This document shows, in pieces, positions 15,485 through 23,807 of a DNA stretch of 64,000 bases (position 1 is its first letter; each line of letters opens with the position of its first letter). The translations under genes were made by a program, and so were the position numbers. The notes below the pieces were generated by a model, which worked only from the letters and a program-made list of their open reading frames with translations, made no database searches and was not told the DNA's origin. The stretch comes from Streptomyces cinnamoneus (GTDB lineage: Bacteria > Actinomycetota > Actinomycetes > Streptomycetales > Streptomycetaceae), in the NCBI RefSeq assembly GCF_002939475.1, contig NZ_PKFQ01000001.1:1922001-1986000 (forward strand), read 5' to 3'.

Positions 15485-17281
15485 TTGCGCGAGTTCAGCC
15501 TTCCGGCCCTTTACGAGGTCCCCGCCGACGGAAACCTGACGGATCTCATCCGCCGGAACGCCGCACTGCACCCAGACGTCGCCGTCATAGGGCGCAAGGT
15601 GGACGGCCGCTGGCAGGACGTCACCGCGGCGGGCTTCCTCGACGAGGTCCGGGCCGCGGCCAAGGGCCTGATGGCGTCGGGCATCCGCCCCGGTGACCGG
15701 GTGGGCCTGCTGTCGCGGACCCGCTACGAGTGGGCGCTGCTGGACTTCGCCATCTGGAGCGCGGGCGCGGTCACCGTGCCCGTCTACGAGACCAGCTCGC
15801 CCGAGCAGATCCAGTGGATCCTGGGCGACTCCGGCGCGGTGGCCTGCCTGGTGGAGACCCCCGACCACGAGGCGGCCGTGGAGTCCGTGCGCGACCGCCT
15901 CCCCGAGCTCGCGAACATCTGGCAGATCGAGCGCGGGGCCGTCGAGCGCCTGCGGGCCGCCGGCGAGTCGCTGACGGACGAGCAGGTGGACGAGCGCAGC
16001 GCGCTGGCCACCGCGGACTCGCCCGCCACCATCGTCTACACCTCCGGCACCACCGGCCGCCCCAAGGGCTGCGTGCTGACCCACCGCGCCTTCTTCGCGG
16101 AGTGCGGCAACGCGGTCGAGCGGCTCAAGCCGCTGTTCAACACGGGCGATTCGTCCGTGCTGCTCTTCCTGCCCGCCGCCCACGTCTTCGGCCGGCTGGT
16201 CGAGGTCGCCGCGGTGCTGGCCCCGATCCGCCTGGGCCTGGTCAGCGACATCCGGAACCTGACCGACGACCTCCAGGGCTTCAGGCCCACGCTGGTCCTG
16301 GGCGTCCCGCGCGTCTTCGAGAAGGTCTACAACGGCGCCCGGGCCAAGGCCCAGGCGGACGGCAAGGGCAAGGTCTTCGACAAGGCGGCGGAGACGGCGA
16401 TCGCCTACAGCCGGGCGCTGGACACCCCGTCGGGGCCGTCCTTCGGCCTGCGGATCAAGCACAAGGTCTTCGACAAGCTTGTCTACGGCAAGCTGCGCGC
16501 GGTCCTCGGCGGCCGCGCCACCCACGCCATCTCCGGCGGCGCCCCGCTCGGCGAGCGGCTCGGCCACTTCTACCGGGGCATCGGCTTCACGGTGCTGGAG
16601 GGCTACGGCCTGACGGAGTCGTGCGCGGCGACCGCCTTCAACCCCTGGGACAAGCCGCGCATCGGCTCGGTCGGCCAGCCGCTGCCGGGCTCGGTGGTGC
16701 GCATCGCCGACGACGGCGAGGTGCTGCTGCACGGCGAGCACCTGTTCACGGGCTACTGGAACAACGAGGCCGCGACGGCGGAGGCGCTGTCCGACGGCTG
16801 GTTCCACACCGGTGACCTGGGCACGCTGGACGAGGACGGCTTCCTGCGCATCACCGGCCGCAAGAAGGAGATCATCGTGACGGCGGGCGGCAAGAACGTC
16901 GCCCCCGCGGTGATCGAGGACCGCATCCGGGCGCACGCGCTGATCGCGGAGTGCATGGTCGTGGGCGACGGACGGCCGTTCGTGGGCGCGCTGATCACCC
17001 TGGACGAGGACTTCCTGCCCCGCTGGCTGGAACAGCACGGCAAGCCGGCCGGGCTGACGGCGTCCGAGCTGTCCGACGACGCGGACCTGCTGGCGGCCGT
17101 GCAGAAGGCGGTGGACGACGGCAACGCCGCCGTGTCCAAGGCGGAGTCGGTGCGCAAGTTCCGCATCCTGCCGGCGCAGTTCACGGAGGAGTCCGGGCAC
17201 GTGACGCCGTCGCTGAAGCTGAAGCGCAACGTCGTGGCGAAGGACTTCGCGGACGAGATCGAGGCGATCTACCACGGCTGA
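15485..17281 (+). CDS. fadD: Long-chain fatty acid-CoA ligase (AMP-dependent synthetase)
   Basis: A 598-residue adenylate-forming enzyme that activates fatty acids to acyl-CoA via acyl-AMP. The P-loop motif TIVYTSGTTGRPKGCVLTH lies near residue 180, the A5 motif LEGYGLTESCAA near 375, WFHTGDLGTLDEDG near 440 and the A8/A10 part TGRKKEIIVTAGGKNV near 458, with the catalytic lysine in TPSLKLKRNVV near the C terminus. The TTG at 15485-15487 is taken as start, with GAGGAG about ten bases upstream and the family N terminus (REFSLPALYEVP) beginning there; the open frame to 15347 is Arg-rich and not coding-like. It converges on the mannosyltransferase gene across a strong terminator. Confidence 0.94.
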   Translation: MREFSLPALYEVPADGNLTDLIRRNAALHPDVAVIGRKVDGRWQDVTAAGFLDEVRAAAKGLMASGIRPGDRVGLLSRTRYEWALLDFAIWSAGAVTVPVYETSSPEQIQWILGDSGAVACLVETPDHEAAVESVRDRLPELANIWQIERGAVERLRAAGESLTDEQVDERSALATADSPATIVYTSGTTGRPKGCVLTHRAFFAECGNAVERLKPLFNTGDSSVLLFLPAAHVFGRLVEVAAVLAPIRLGLVSDIRNLTDDLQGFRPTLVLGVPRVFEKVYNGARAKAQADGKGKVFDKAAETAIAYSRALDTPSGPSFGLRIKHKVFDKLVYGKLRAVLGGRATHAISGGAPLGERLGHFYRGIGFTVLEGYGLTESCAATAFNPWDKPRIGSVGQPLPGSVVRIADDGEVLLHGEHLFTGYWNNEAATAEALSDGWFHTGDLGTLDEDGFLRITGRKKEIIVTAGGKNVAPAVIEDRIRAHALIAECMVVGDGRPFVGALITLDEDFLPRWLEQHGKPAGLTASELSDDADLLAAVQKAVDDGNAAVSKAESVRKFRILPAQFTEESGHVTPSLKLKRNVVAKDFADEIEAIYHG

Positions 17282-17290
17282 CGCCGCATA

Positions 17291-17332
17291 CGGGTGAGGG
17301 GCTCGCGCCAGGTGGCGCGAGCCCCTCACCCG
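17291..17332. terminator. Strong bidirectional terminator
   Basis: A perfect 20-bp stem (17291-17310 with 17313-17332) with a two-base centre lies between the converging acyl-CoA ligase and mannosyltransferase genes. No T-run on either side. Confidence 0.9.
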
Positions 17333-17336
17333 TTGG

Positions 17337-18479
17337 TCAGAGAAGGTCCTTCAGCCGCTCCGCCAGCAGGTCCCAGCGCCAGCGTTCCTCCACCCAGGCG
17401 CGCCCCCGCTCGCCCATGCGGCGGCGCAGCCCGGGATCCCGCAGCAGCGTGACGATCCGGTCGGCCGCCTCCGCCGGTGATCCGCCCCGCACCACGTACC
17501 CCGTCTCCCCCTCCAGCACCGCGTCCGGCGCTCCGCCGGAGTCGCCGGCGACCACCGGCAGTCCCGTGGCGGAGGCCTCCAGGTAGACGATGCCGAGGCC
17601 CTCGACGTCCAGGCCGCCGCGGCGGGTGCGGCAGGGCATCGCGAAGACGTCGCCGGCGCCGTAGTGCGCGGGCAGCTCCTCCCACTCCACCGGGCCGGTG
17701 AAGCGCACCGCGTGCGCGACCCCGCTGTCGGCGGCCAGCTTCCGCAGGTCCTCCGCGTAGGGGCCGCCGCCGACTATCAGCAGGACCGCGTCCGGGAGGG
17801 CCGCGAGGACGCGCGGCATGGCCTGGATCAGGGTGTCCTGGCCCTTGCGCGGCACGAGCCGGGAGACGCACACCACGACCGGGCGGTCGGCGAGCCCGAG
17901 CCGGGAGCGGACCTCCTCGCCCCCCGACGCCGGGTGGAAGGCCTTCTCGTCCACGCCCGGCGGCAGTTGCGTCATCCGCGCGGCCGCCTCGTCCGTCAGG
18001 GCGGAGGCGATCCGGACGCGGGTGTACTCGCCCAGATAGGTGATTGTGTCGGTGCCCTCGCCGATCCTGCGCAGCAGCTGCCGGGAGCCGGGCAGCTGGG
18101 CCCAGGCCGCCTCGTGGCCGTGCGTGGTGGCGACGAGCCGGCGCGCCCCCGCCCGGCGCAGCGCGGGGGCCATCAGCCCGAGCGGCGCAGCGGCCCCGAA
18201 CCACACGGACGAACAGCCGTGCTCGCGCAGCAGCGAGGCCGCGCGCCGGGTCACCCGCGGGGTCGGCAGCAGCATGGTCGTACGGTCGCGGACGACCGGG
18301 AACGGCTGCTCGGCGTCGAACCGCGCGGTGGCCTCGGCACCCTCACGGCCCCGCTTCCAGGTGGAGGCGTAGACCACGATCCGCTCCGGGTCCAGGCGCA
18401 GCGCCATGTTGTGCAGGAAGGCCTGGATGCCGCCGGGACGGGGCGGGAAGTCGTTGGTGACGATAAGGGTCTTGTGCAT
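17337..18479 (-). CDS. pimB: GT4 mannosyltransferase, PimB-type
   Basis: A 380-residue GT-B glycosyltransferase. The N terminus MHKTLIVTNDFPPRPGGIQA matches the mycobacterial/corynebacterial PimB' enzyme, which adds the second mannose to phosphatidylinositol monomannoside using GDP-mannose. Later features are ATTHGHEAAWAQLPG, the donor-domain start VVCVSRLVPRKGQDTLIQA, GGGPYAEDLRKLA, and the sugar-nucleotide E-x7-E region GLGIVYLEASATGLPVVAG. The start is the ATG at 18477-18479; longer in-frame reading is not family-like. It is followed divergently by a polyprenol-type membrane glycosyltransferase, consistent with cell-envelope glycolipid synthesis. Confidence 0.87.
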   Translation of the reverse strand: MHKTLIVTNDFPPRPGGIQAFLHNMALRLDPERIVVYASTWKRGREGAEATARFDAEQPFPVVRDRTTMLLPTPRVTRRAASLLREHGCSSVWFGAAAPLGLMAPALRRAGARRLVATTHGHEAAWAQLPGSRQLLRRIGEGTDTITYLGEYTRVRIASALTDEAAARMTQLPPGVDEKAFHPASGGEEVRSRLGLADRPVVVCVSRLVPRKGQDTLIQAMPRVLAALPDAVLLIVGGGPYAEDLRKLAADSGVAHAVRFTGPVEWEELPAHYGAGDVFAMPCRTRRGGLDVEGLGIVYLEASATGLPVVAGDSGGAPDAVLEGETGYVVRGGSPAEAADRIVTLLRDPGLRRRMGERGRAWVEERWRWDLLAERLKDLL

Positions 18480-18628
18480 CGCCGCCGACAGTACCGGGTG
18501 CGATCGGGCGTAGGCCGCGCCGCGTCCCGCCACGTCGTCGCGCGCGGGCCCCTCCGACCGGCATCATTCCTTCCAGTGACGGCGCGGGTACGGCGAGTGC
18601 TGCGGGTGCCGACGGAAGGACGTGGTGA

Positions 18629-19873
18629 GTGATGGTGGCGGGCACTGGTCTGCGGCTCTCGATCGTGGCGTGGGCCCTCACCCGGGCCGTGCTGCTGTTG
18701 TGCGTGTTCCGGGTGTGGATCCTGCCGGGGTCGGACGTCTCCGTCGACATCGAGGTGATCTACCAGGGCTGGTACGGGGTGCTGCGCACTGGCATCTTCC
18801 CGTACGACGACGTGACCTGGCAGTACCCGCCGGCGGCCGCGCTGGCCGTGCTCGCGCCCGGGCTGGTGCCGTTCCTGGACTACGCCCCGGCGTTCTTCGT
18901 GCTGTGCTTCCTGGCGGACGTCGCCGTCATGGGGATGCTGCTGTACGCGGTGCGCGACGGCCGGCGCAGCGCCTGGGGCGTGTGGGTGTGGGTGGTGGGG
19001 GTGCCGCTGCTGGGCCCCATCGTCTACGCCCGCTACGACGTGATGGTCACCGCCGTCGCCGTGGCGGCCCTGCTGGCGGCCCGCCGGCGGACCCGGCTGG
19101 CGGGGGCGCTGGTGGGCTTCGGCGCCCTGCTCAAGGTCTGGCCGGTGCTGCTGCTCGCCGGCTCCCCGCGCGGCCCGCGCACCCGCACGCTGTGGGGGTC
19201 GGCGCTGCTCACGGCGATGGGGCTGGCCATGTTCTTCGCGGCGGCGATGCCGGGGGCGCTGGCCTTCCTGACCTTCCAGCGGCACCGGGGCACGGAGGTG
19301 GAGTCCCTGGGCTCGCTGGTCTTCCACCTCGGGCGGCACCTCGGCTGGCACGGCAAGGCGCGGCTGAACTACGGCTCGGTGGAGTTCCTCGGCCGGCACG
19401 TCCACGCGGTGAGCTTCCTGGCGCTGGGGCTGAGCGTGCTGGCGTTCGCGTGGCTGCTGCTGTGGCGGGTGAGGGCGCGCAGGTTCACGGCGACCACGCC
19501 GTACGACGCGGCTTTCGCGGCGGTGCTGCTGTTCACCACGACCAGCAGGGTGATCAGCCCGCAGTACATGATCTGGCTGATCGGCCTGGCGGCGGTGTGC
19601 GTGACGATGCGGACGCCACGGCAGGGGCTGCCGGTGGTACTGGTGCTGCTGGCGACGCCGCTCACCCAGCTGGAGTTCCCCATCTGGTTCTCGCACGTCG
19701 TCGCGAGCGACAAGCTGGGGGTGGCGACGCTGACGCTGCGCAACGGGCTGCTGGTGGCGGCGACCGTGCTGGCCTGCGCACGGCTGTGGCGGGAGACGGT
19801 GACGGAGGACCACCCCTCCCAGGAGGAGCCGGAGCCGCCGGCGGAGAAGGAGTCGGCGCTGGTGCCGGGGTGA
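18629..19873 (+). CDS. GT87-like membrane glycosyltransferase (DUF2029)
   Basis: A 414-residue multi-pass membrane protein with about ten hydrophobic segments from residue 8 to 390. The first extracytoplasmic loop has acidic residues (PGSDVSVDIEVIYQGWY, then PYDDVTWQYPP), the arrangement of GT-C glycosyltransferases using polyprenyl-phosphate sugars; DUF2029/GT87 includes mycobacterial PI-mannoside alpha-mannosyltransferases. The tail is Glu/Pro-rich and cytoplasmic. GTG at 18629 or ATG at 18632 both follow GGAAGGA. It diverges from pimB, so a role in phosphatidylinositol mannoside or related lipoglycan synthesis is plausible but inferred. Confidence 0.83.
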   Translation: MMVAGTGLRLSIVAWALTRAVLLLCVFRVWILPGSDVSVDIEVIYQGWYGVLRTGIFPYDDVTWQYPPAAALAVLAPGLVPFLDYAPAFFVLCFLADVAVMGMLLYAVRDGRRSAWGVWVWVVGVPLLGPIVYARYDVMVTAVAVAALLAARRRTRLAGALVGFGALLKVWPVLLLAGSPRGPRTRTLWGSALLTAMGLAMFFAAAMPGALAFLTFQRHRGTEVESLGSLVFHLGRHLGWHGKARLNYGSVEFLGRHVHAVSFLALGLSVLAFAWLLLWRVRARRFTATTPYDAAFAAVLLFTTTSRVISPQYMIWLIGLAAVCVTMRTPRQGLPVVLVLLATPLTQLEFPIWFSHVVASDKLGVATLTLRNGLLVAATVLACARLWRETVTEDHPSQEEPEPPAEKESALVPG

Positions 19874-19876
19874 GCA

Positions 19877-19896
19877 CCGGGGCCGCACGGCCCCGG
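19877..19896. terminator. Short convergent hairpin
   Basis: An 8-bp GC stem, CCGGGGCC (19877-19884) with GGCCCCGG (19889-19896), and a four-base loop lie between the stop of the GT87-like gene and the stop of the converging lipoprotein gene. Confidence 0.55.
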
Positions 19897-19915
19897 GCGC
19901 GGCGGGCGGGCGCCG

Positions 19916-21163
19916 TCAGAAGGCGTCCGTCACGTACCGCCGCCACTGCTGGGTGAACTCCCCCGCGCTCACCCCCAGCACCTCGCGCAACGCCCCGTCC
20001 ACCGCGCCCGCCCGCTTCTTCCGGGCCCCCACCGCCGCGTAGAACGCGACCAGTCTCTCCTCGCCCCACCGCTCGGCGATCATGCGGCACGCCAGCCAGC
20101 CGCCCTCGTAGGCGCGGGCCAGCCGCCCCGCCTCGCCCGTGAAACCGAAGTCCGCGTCCTCGGGCAGCTCGCGCGGGGCCGAGCCGGCCTCCAGGGCGGC
20201 GGCGAGCTCGGGGGCGGCCTGGCGGGCCGTGCGGCCGGTGGCGCGGTAGGCGGCCCAGTCGGCGAAGCCCTCGGACAGCCACAGCGGGGTGGCGGCCGAC
20301 GTCCGGGCGCGGGTCGCCACGTGCGCCGTCTCGTGCGTGAGCACGATCCGCCGCCCGAAGTCGCCGAGCGCGCCGTACGCCTCGGGGTTGACGATGATGC
20401 GGTCGGCGGGGGCCGCCGGCCCGCCGCCGACCTCGCCGGTGGTCACGGCGGCGATGCCCCGGTAGTTGGCGGCGGGCGCCCCCAGCAGCGCGGCCATGCG
20501 GTCCAGGGAGGCGGGCATCTCGACCACCACCCGCTCCGCCCACGGGCCCCGCCACGCCCCGTCCACGTCCGGCACCGCCCGGTCGACGAGGTCCGCCACC
20601 GCCCGCAGCCGCTGTGGGTCCTGACCCACCCCCAGGACGATCCCGCGCCGCCCCCGCACGACCGTGACCTCGCCCTGCTCCCACAGCTGCGCGCCGCCCC
20701 CGCCGGCGTCCTGCCCGGCCACGTACCAGCCGCCGTCGCGGCGCACCAGCGTCAGCCGCAGGGCGGCGCTGACGGGAGCGCTGTCGTAGCCGGCCAGCCG
20801 GTAGCGCAGTTCGACCTGTGCCGCGAGCCGCCGGCCGTCGCCCGCGGCCGGGGCGAAGCCGCCGGTCCGCACCAGGCGGTACTCCCAGGAGGCGAGCGGC
20901 ACGGAGGCGAGGCTCGCGAAGACCCGCCGCCGCTCGGCGCGGTAGCCCTCGGCGGCCGGGTCGACGGCGGCCAGGTACGCGCTCTCGTCCCGGTCGCGCA
21001 CGGCGGCGGACCACCGCTTGAGCAGCCGTTCGGCGGCCGCGCGGCCGTGGTCCCCGCGGTCGCCGCCCCCGCTCACGTCGCAGCCGGTCAGGGCCTGGAC
21101 GCCGAGCACCACCGCGGTCAGGCAGCACGCCGCCCGCCGCCCGCTCCGCCTCCAGCCCGTCAC
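19916..21163 (-). CDS. Putative lipoprotein zinc metallopeptidase
   Basis: A 415-residue exported protein. The N terminus is a lipoprotein signal: Arg-rich, a hydrophobic core, and the lipobox ALTGC with acylated Cys at about residue 28. A gluzincin active site is visible, LTHETAHVA near residue 280 (HExxH) followed by WLSEGFADW about 22 residues later (third ligand Glu), an arrangement typical of M1/peptidase MA-like families. The N-terminal half resembles an immunity/transport-type NTF2-like fold (RLLKRWSAAVRDRDESAYLA). The protein is probably tethered to the outer face of the membrane and acts on envelope proteins or peptides; the substrate is unknown. Confidence 0.82.
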   Translation of the reverse strand: MTGWRRSGRRAACCLTAVVLGVQALTGCDVSGGGDRGDHGRAAAERLLKRWSAAVRDRDESAYLAAVDPAAEGYRAERRRVFASLASVPLASWEYRLVRTGGFAPAAGDGRRLAAQVELRYRLAGYDSAPVSAALRLTLVRRDGGWYVAGQDAGGGGAQLWEQGEVTVVRGRRGIVLGVGQDPQRLRAVADLVDRAVPDVDGAWRGPWAERVVVEMPASLDRMAALLGAPAANYRGIAAVTTGEVGGGPAAPADRIIVNPEAYGALGDFGRRIVLTHETAHVATRARTSAATPLWLSEGFADWAAYRATGRTARQAAPELAAALEAGSAPRELPEDADFGFTGEAGRLARAYEGGWLACRMIAERWGEERLVAFYAAVGARKKRAGAVDGALREVLGVSAGEFTQQWRRYVTDAF

Positions 21164-21211
21164 GCCCGCATCGTACGAGCAGGGGGGACCGGACGCCGCG
21201 TCAGGGCACGC

Positions 21212-22273
21212 TCAGGGGCGGGTGACGGAGGAGATCGGCATCATGTCGGCCGGGTCGTAGCGCACCCGGGCGCCCGGGTAGGGGGCGTGCACGACCTGGC
21301 CGTTGCCGACGTACATGCCCACGTGGCTGGCGTCGTCGCGGTAGATCACCAGGTCGCCCGGGCGGGCCTCGGCCAGCGAGACGTGGCGGCCGGCGTTGCG
21401 CTGGGCCTGCGAGGTGCGCGGCAGGCCCACTCCGGCGCGTCCGTAGGCCCACTGCATCAGCCCGGAGCAGTCGAAGGCGCCGGGCCCGGTCGCCCCCCAG
21501 GCGTACGGGGAGCCGACCGCCGAGCGGACGGCCATCGCGGCGGCGGCTCCCCGGCCGGATCCGATGCCGGACAGGTCGGGCAGCACGGAGCGCAGCGGGC
21601 CGGCCGGGCGGTCCTCGGCGCGGGAGGAGCGGGTGTACTCGGCCCGGTCGGCCTCCGGCAGGGAGTTCAGCAGCCGGCGGGCGGCGGCCAGCTTCCCCTC
21701 GACCTCGTGCTTGTGCCGCTCGACGGCCCGCCGGCTGTCCTCCAGTTCGGCGAGGGTGCGCGCGGCTTCCTCGCGCTCCTGGCGCAGGCTGCGCTGTGCG
21801 GCCAGCAGGGCGCGCAGCTGCCCGGCCTGACGGCCGGTGACGCGGTCGAGGGTGGTGGCGCGGTCGAGGTAGCCGTCGGCGTCGGAGGACAGCAGCAGCT
21901 GGAGGGCGGGGTCGACGGCACCGCTGCGGTACTGGGCGGCGGCGACCATGCCGAGGGCGCTGCGCATCCGGTTGACCTTCTCCTGGCCCCGGGCGACCCG
22001 GTCGGCGGCTCGTTCCACCTGTTCCTTGAGGGTGCCCGCGCGTTCGTCCGCCGCGTTGAACCGCTCGGTGGCCCGCTCCGCCTGTTCGTAGAGCCGGTCG
22101 AGCTGGGCCTTGACCGTCCCCGGGGCCGCGGGGGCCTCGGCGGTGTCGCCGGGCCGGGCGGTCGCCGGCGCCGCCGAGAGGGCGGCCGCGGCGGTGGCCA
22201 CGGCGGCCGAGAGGACGGCAGACCGGACGCCCGGGCTGCGACCGGTCTGCGTGGGACGGCGATGGGACGCCAC
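21212..22273 (-). CDS. Secreted NlpC/P60 endopeptidase (C40), first copy
   Basis: A 353-residue secreted peptidoglycan hydrolase, starting at the GTG at 22271-22273 (V-A-S-H-R-R), because the same MASHRRPxQ start occurs in the neighbouring paralogue. A signal peptide (residues about 15-40, cut near ATARPG) is followed by a long coiled coil (residues 50-210, RLYEQAERATERFN to RRAVERHKHEVEGKL) and a C-terminal NlpC/P60 domain. The catalytic residues are Cys in FDCSGLMQWAY, His in DASHVGMYVG and the third polar residue in VVHAPYPG. It likely cuts within stem peptides; the coiled coil may hold it inactive or dock a partner. It is a tandem paralogue of 22516-23586. Confidence 0.92.
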   Translation of the reverse strand: MASHRRPTQTGRSPGVRSAVLSAAVATAAAALSAAPATARPGDTAEAPAAPGTVKAQLDRLYEQAERATERFNAADERAGTLKEQVERAADRVARGQEKVNRMRSALGMVAAAQYRSGAVDPALQLLLSSDADGYLDRATTLDRVTGRQAGQLRALLAAQRSLRQEREEAARTLAELEDSRRAVERHKHEVEGKLAAARRLLNSLPEADRAEYTRSSRAEDRPAGPLRSVLPDLSGIGSGRGAAAAMAVRSAVGSPYAWGATGPGAFDCSGLMQWAYGRAGVGLPRTSQAQRNAGRHVSLAEARPGDLVIYRDDASHVGMYVGNGQVVHAPYPGARVRYDPADMMPISSVTRP

Positions 22274-22410
22274 TGGGTGCCGCACTTCCTTCCGCTGTGT
22301 GCGGTGCCCTGCCGCCCGGTTGACGGGGCGGTCTCCGGCGGGCGCCGCGCGCCAGACAGTAGCGGCGCGGTCACCCCCTGTTCAAAGACCGTACGCGGTG
22401 GGAAAACTGA

Positions 22411-22444
22411 CGCCCCGCCGGAGACGCAGGTCACCGGCGGGGCG
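22411..22444 (-). terminator. Intrinsic terminator between the two NlpC/P60 genes
   Basis: A perfect 11-bp stem, CGCCCCGCCGG (22411-22421) with CCGGCGGGGCG (22434-22444), has a 12-base loop. On the minus strand it is followed by TCAGTTTTCC. It ends transcription of the 22516-23586 gene before the next copy, so the tandem genes are independent units. Confidence 0.85.
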
Positions 22445-22515
22445 TGGTGTCAGTGGGCGACGCCGCGATTCGCCCGAACGGGCGGCGTGGCGTGGCGCGG
22501 CGCGGGCCCGGAGGG

Positions 22516-23586
22516 TCAGCCGATGCGGACGCCGAACTGGAAGGGCATGTTGCTCATCGCCTCGTAGCGCACGTTCGTGCCGGGCTTGGGGGCGTGGAGG
22601 GTCATGCCGTTGCCCGCGTAGAGGCCCACGTGGTGCAGGTCGCCGTAGAAGAGGACCAGGTCGCCGGGCTTGAGCTGGCTCTGGTCGTAGATGCGGGTGC
22701 CGTCGTTGGCCTGCTCCTGCGAGGTGCGGCTGATGTTGACGCCGGCCTGGGCGTAGGCCCAGGAGGTCAGGCCGGAGCAGTCGAAGGAGTTGGGGCCGGT
22801 GGCGCCCCACACGTACGGGGCCTTGCCCGCCTTGGTGTCGGCGGCGGCCAGGGCGGCGGCGGCGCGGCCGGAGCCGGCCGGGACCTTGGGGCGGGAGGCG
22901 CTGGAGCCGGAACCCGTATCGGCGCCCGAGCCGGAGCCGGAGCCGCCGCTCTTGCCGCCGCTGTCCTTGTCCGCGCCGGTGATCTCGGCGCGCTCCTTGG
23001 CGGAGAGGGTGTTGAGGACGTCCTGGGCGTCGGAGAGCTTGCCCTGGATCTCCTGCTTCTTCTCCCCCAGCGCCTTGCGGGTGGACTCGAGGTCGGCGAG
23101 CTTTCCGGTGGCCTGCTGGCGCTCCTGCCTGAGGGTGCGCTGCTTGTCGGCGATGCGCTTGAGGGCCTCGGCCTGCTTGGCGGTGAGCTGGTTGAGGGTG
23201 GAGGCCTTCTCCAGGTAGCTGTCCGGGTCGGAGGAGAGCAGCAGTTGCAGCGTGGGGTCGACGGAGCCGCTGCGGTACTGGGCGGTGGCGATCGCGCCGA
23301 GGCCGTTGCGGAGCTTGTTCAGCTCCTCCTGGCCGCGGGCCACCTTGTCCTGGAGGTCGCCGACCTCCTTCTCCAGCTGCTCCTGCTTCTCCTTGGCCCC
23401 GTTGAACTTCTCGGTGGCCTGCTCCGCCTCTTCGTAGAGCTTGTCGACCTTCGTCTTGGCGTCCGCCTTGGACGGGGAGTCGGCGTGCGCGGCCTGGGCC
23501 GAGAGGGCGACCGCGGCGGCGGCGGTCGCGGTGAGGACGGTGACCCGAGTGCGGCTCGGCTGCTTGGGACGACGGTGGGACGCCAC
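22516..23586 (-). CDS. Secreted NlpC/P60 endopeptidase (C40), second copy
   Basis: A 356-residue secreted cell-wall hydrolase. The GTG at 23584-23586 starts MASHRRPKQPSRTR, with AAGGAG about 11 bases upstream. Order: signal peptide (cut near QAAHADS), coiled coil (residues about 40-205, KLYEEAEQATEKFN to KKQEIQGKLSDAQDVLN), a Gly/Ser-rich linker (SGGSGSGSGADTGSGSS) and the NlpC/P60 domain with catalytic Cys in FDCSGLTSWAY and His in LHHVGLYAGN. It is collinear with the neighbouring copy but has a longer, more flexible linker. About 220 bases of relatively AT-rich DNA lie upstream, probably holding its promoter. Confidence 0.93.
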   Translation of the reverse strand: MASHRRPKQPSRTRVTVLTATAAAAVALSAQAAHADSPSKADAKTKVDKLYEEAEQATEKFNGAKEKQEQLEKEVGDLQDKVARGQEELNKLRNGLGAIATAQYRSGSVDPTLQLLLSSDPDSYLEKASTLNQLTAKQAEALKRIADKQRTLRQERQQATGKLADLESTRKALGEKKQEIQGKLSDAQDVLNTLSAKERAEITGADKDSGGKSGGSGSGSGADTGSGSSASRPKVPAGSGRAAAALAAADTKAGKAPYVWGATGPNSFDCSGLTSWAYAQAGVNISRTSQEQANDGTRIYDQSQLKPGDLVLFYGDLHHVGLYAGNGMTLHAPKPGTNVRYEAMSNMPFQFGVRIG

Positions 23587-23807
23587 GGAGAGACGAGCTC
23601 CTTCTTCTGCTCGACCGCGTGCCACCCGGACTGCCGCGCGCACGGCGGGACCCCTCGCGCCACCCCGAATGGATGATCACCGTGCGAAGGGTTCGAGGCC
23701 CGACCCTAGTGAGCGGAATGTGATCCTTTCAAATTCTCGTACGAAAAAACTTCGTCAGTACAGCATCCTTTACCAAGTCCGCACGGTCGGTAATGGACAG
23801 TTGACGG
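23587..23807. other. Relatively AT-rich intergenic region upstream of the second NlpC/P60 gene
   Basis: A 221-base gap that is markedly richer in A/T than the rest (around 23720-23800, with ACGAAAAAACTTCG and AAATTCTCG). It must hold the promoter of the NlpC/P60 gene on the minus strand. I looked for a c-di-AMP (ydaO-type) riboswitch, common upstream of cell-wall hydrolase genes in Streptomyces, and could not recognise its conserved blocks. No hairpin longer than six bp is evident. Confidence 0.4.

Noticed and set aside
23587..23807. Possible c-di-AMP riboswitch upstream of the NlpC/P60 gene
   Set aside because: The AT-rich leader lacks the recognisable conserved blocks; a covariance-model search would settle it.
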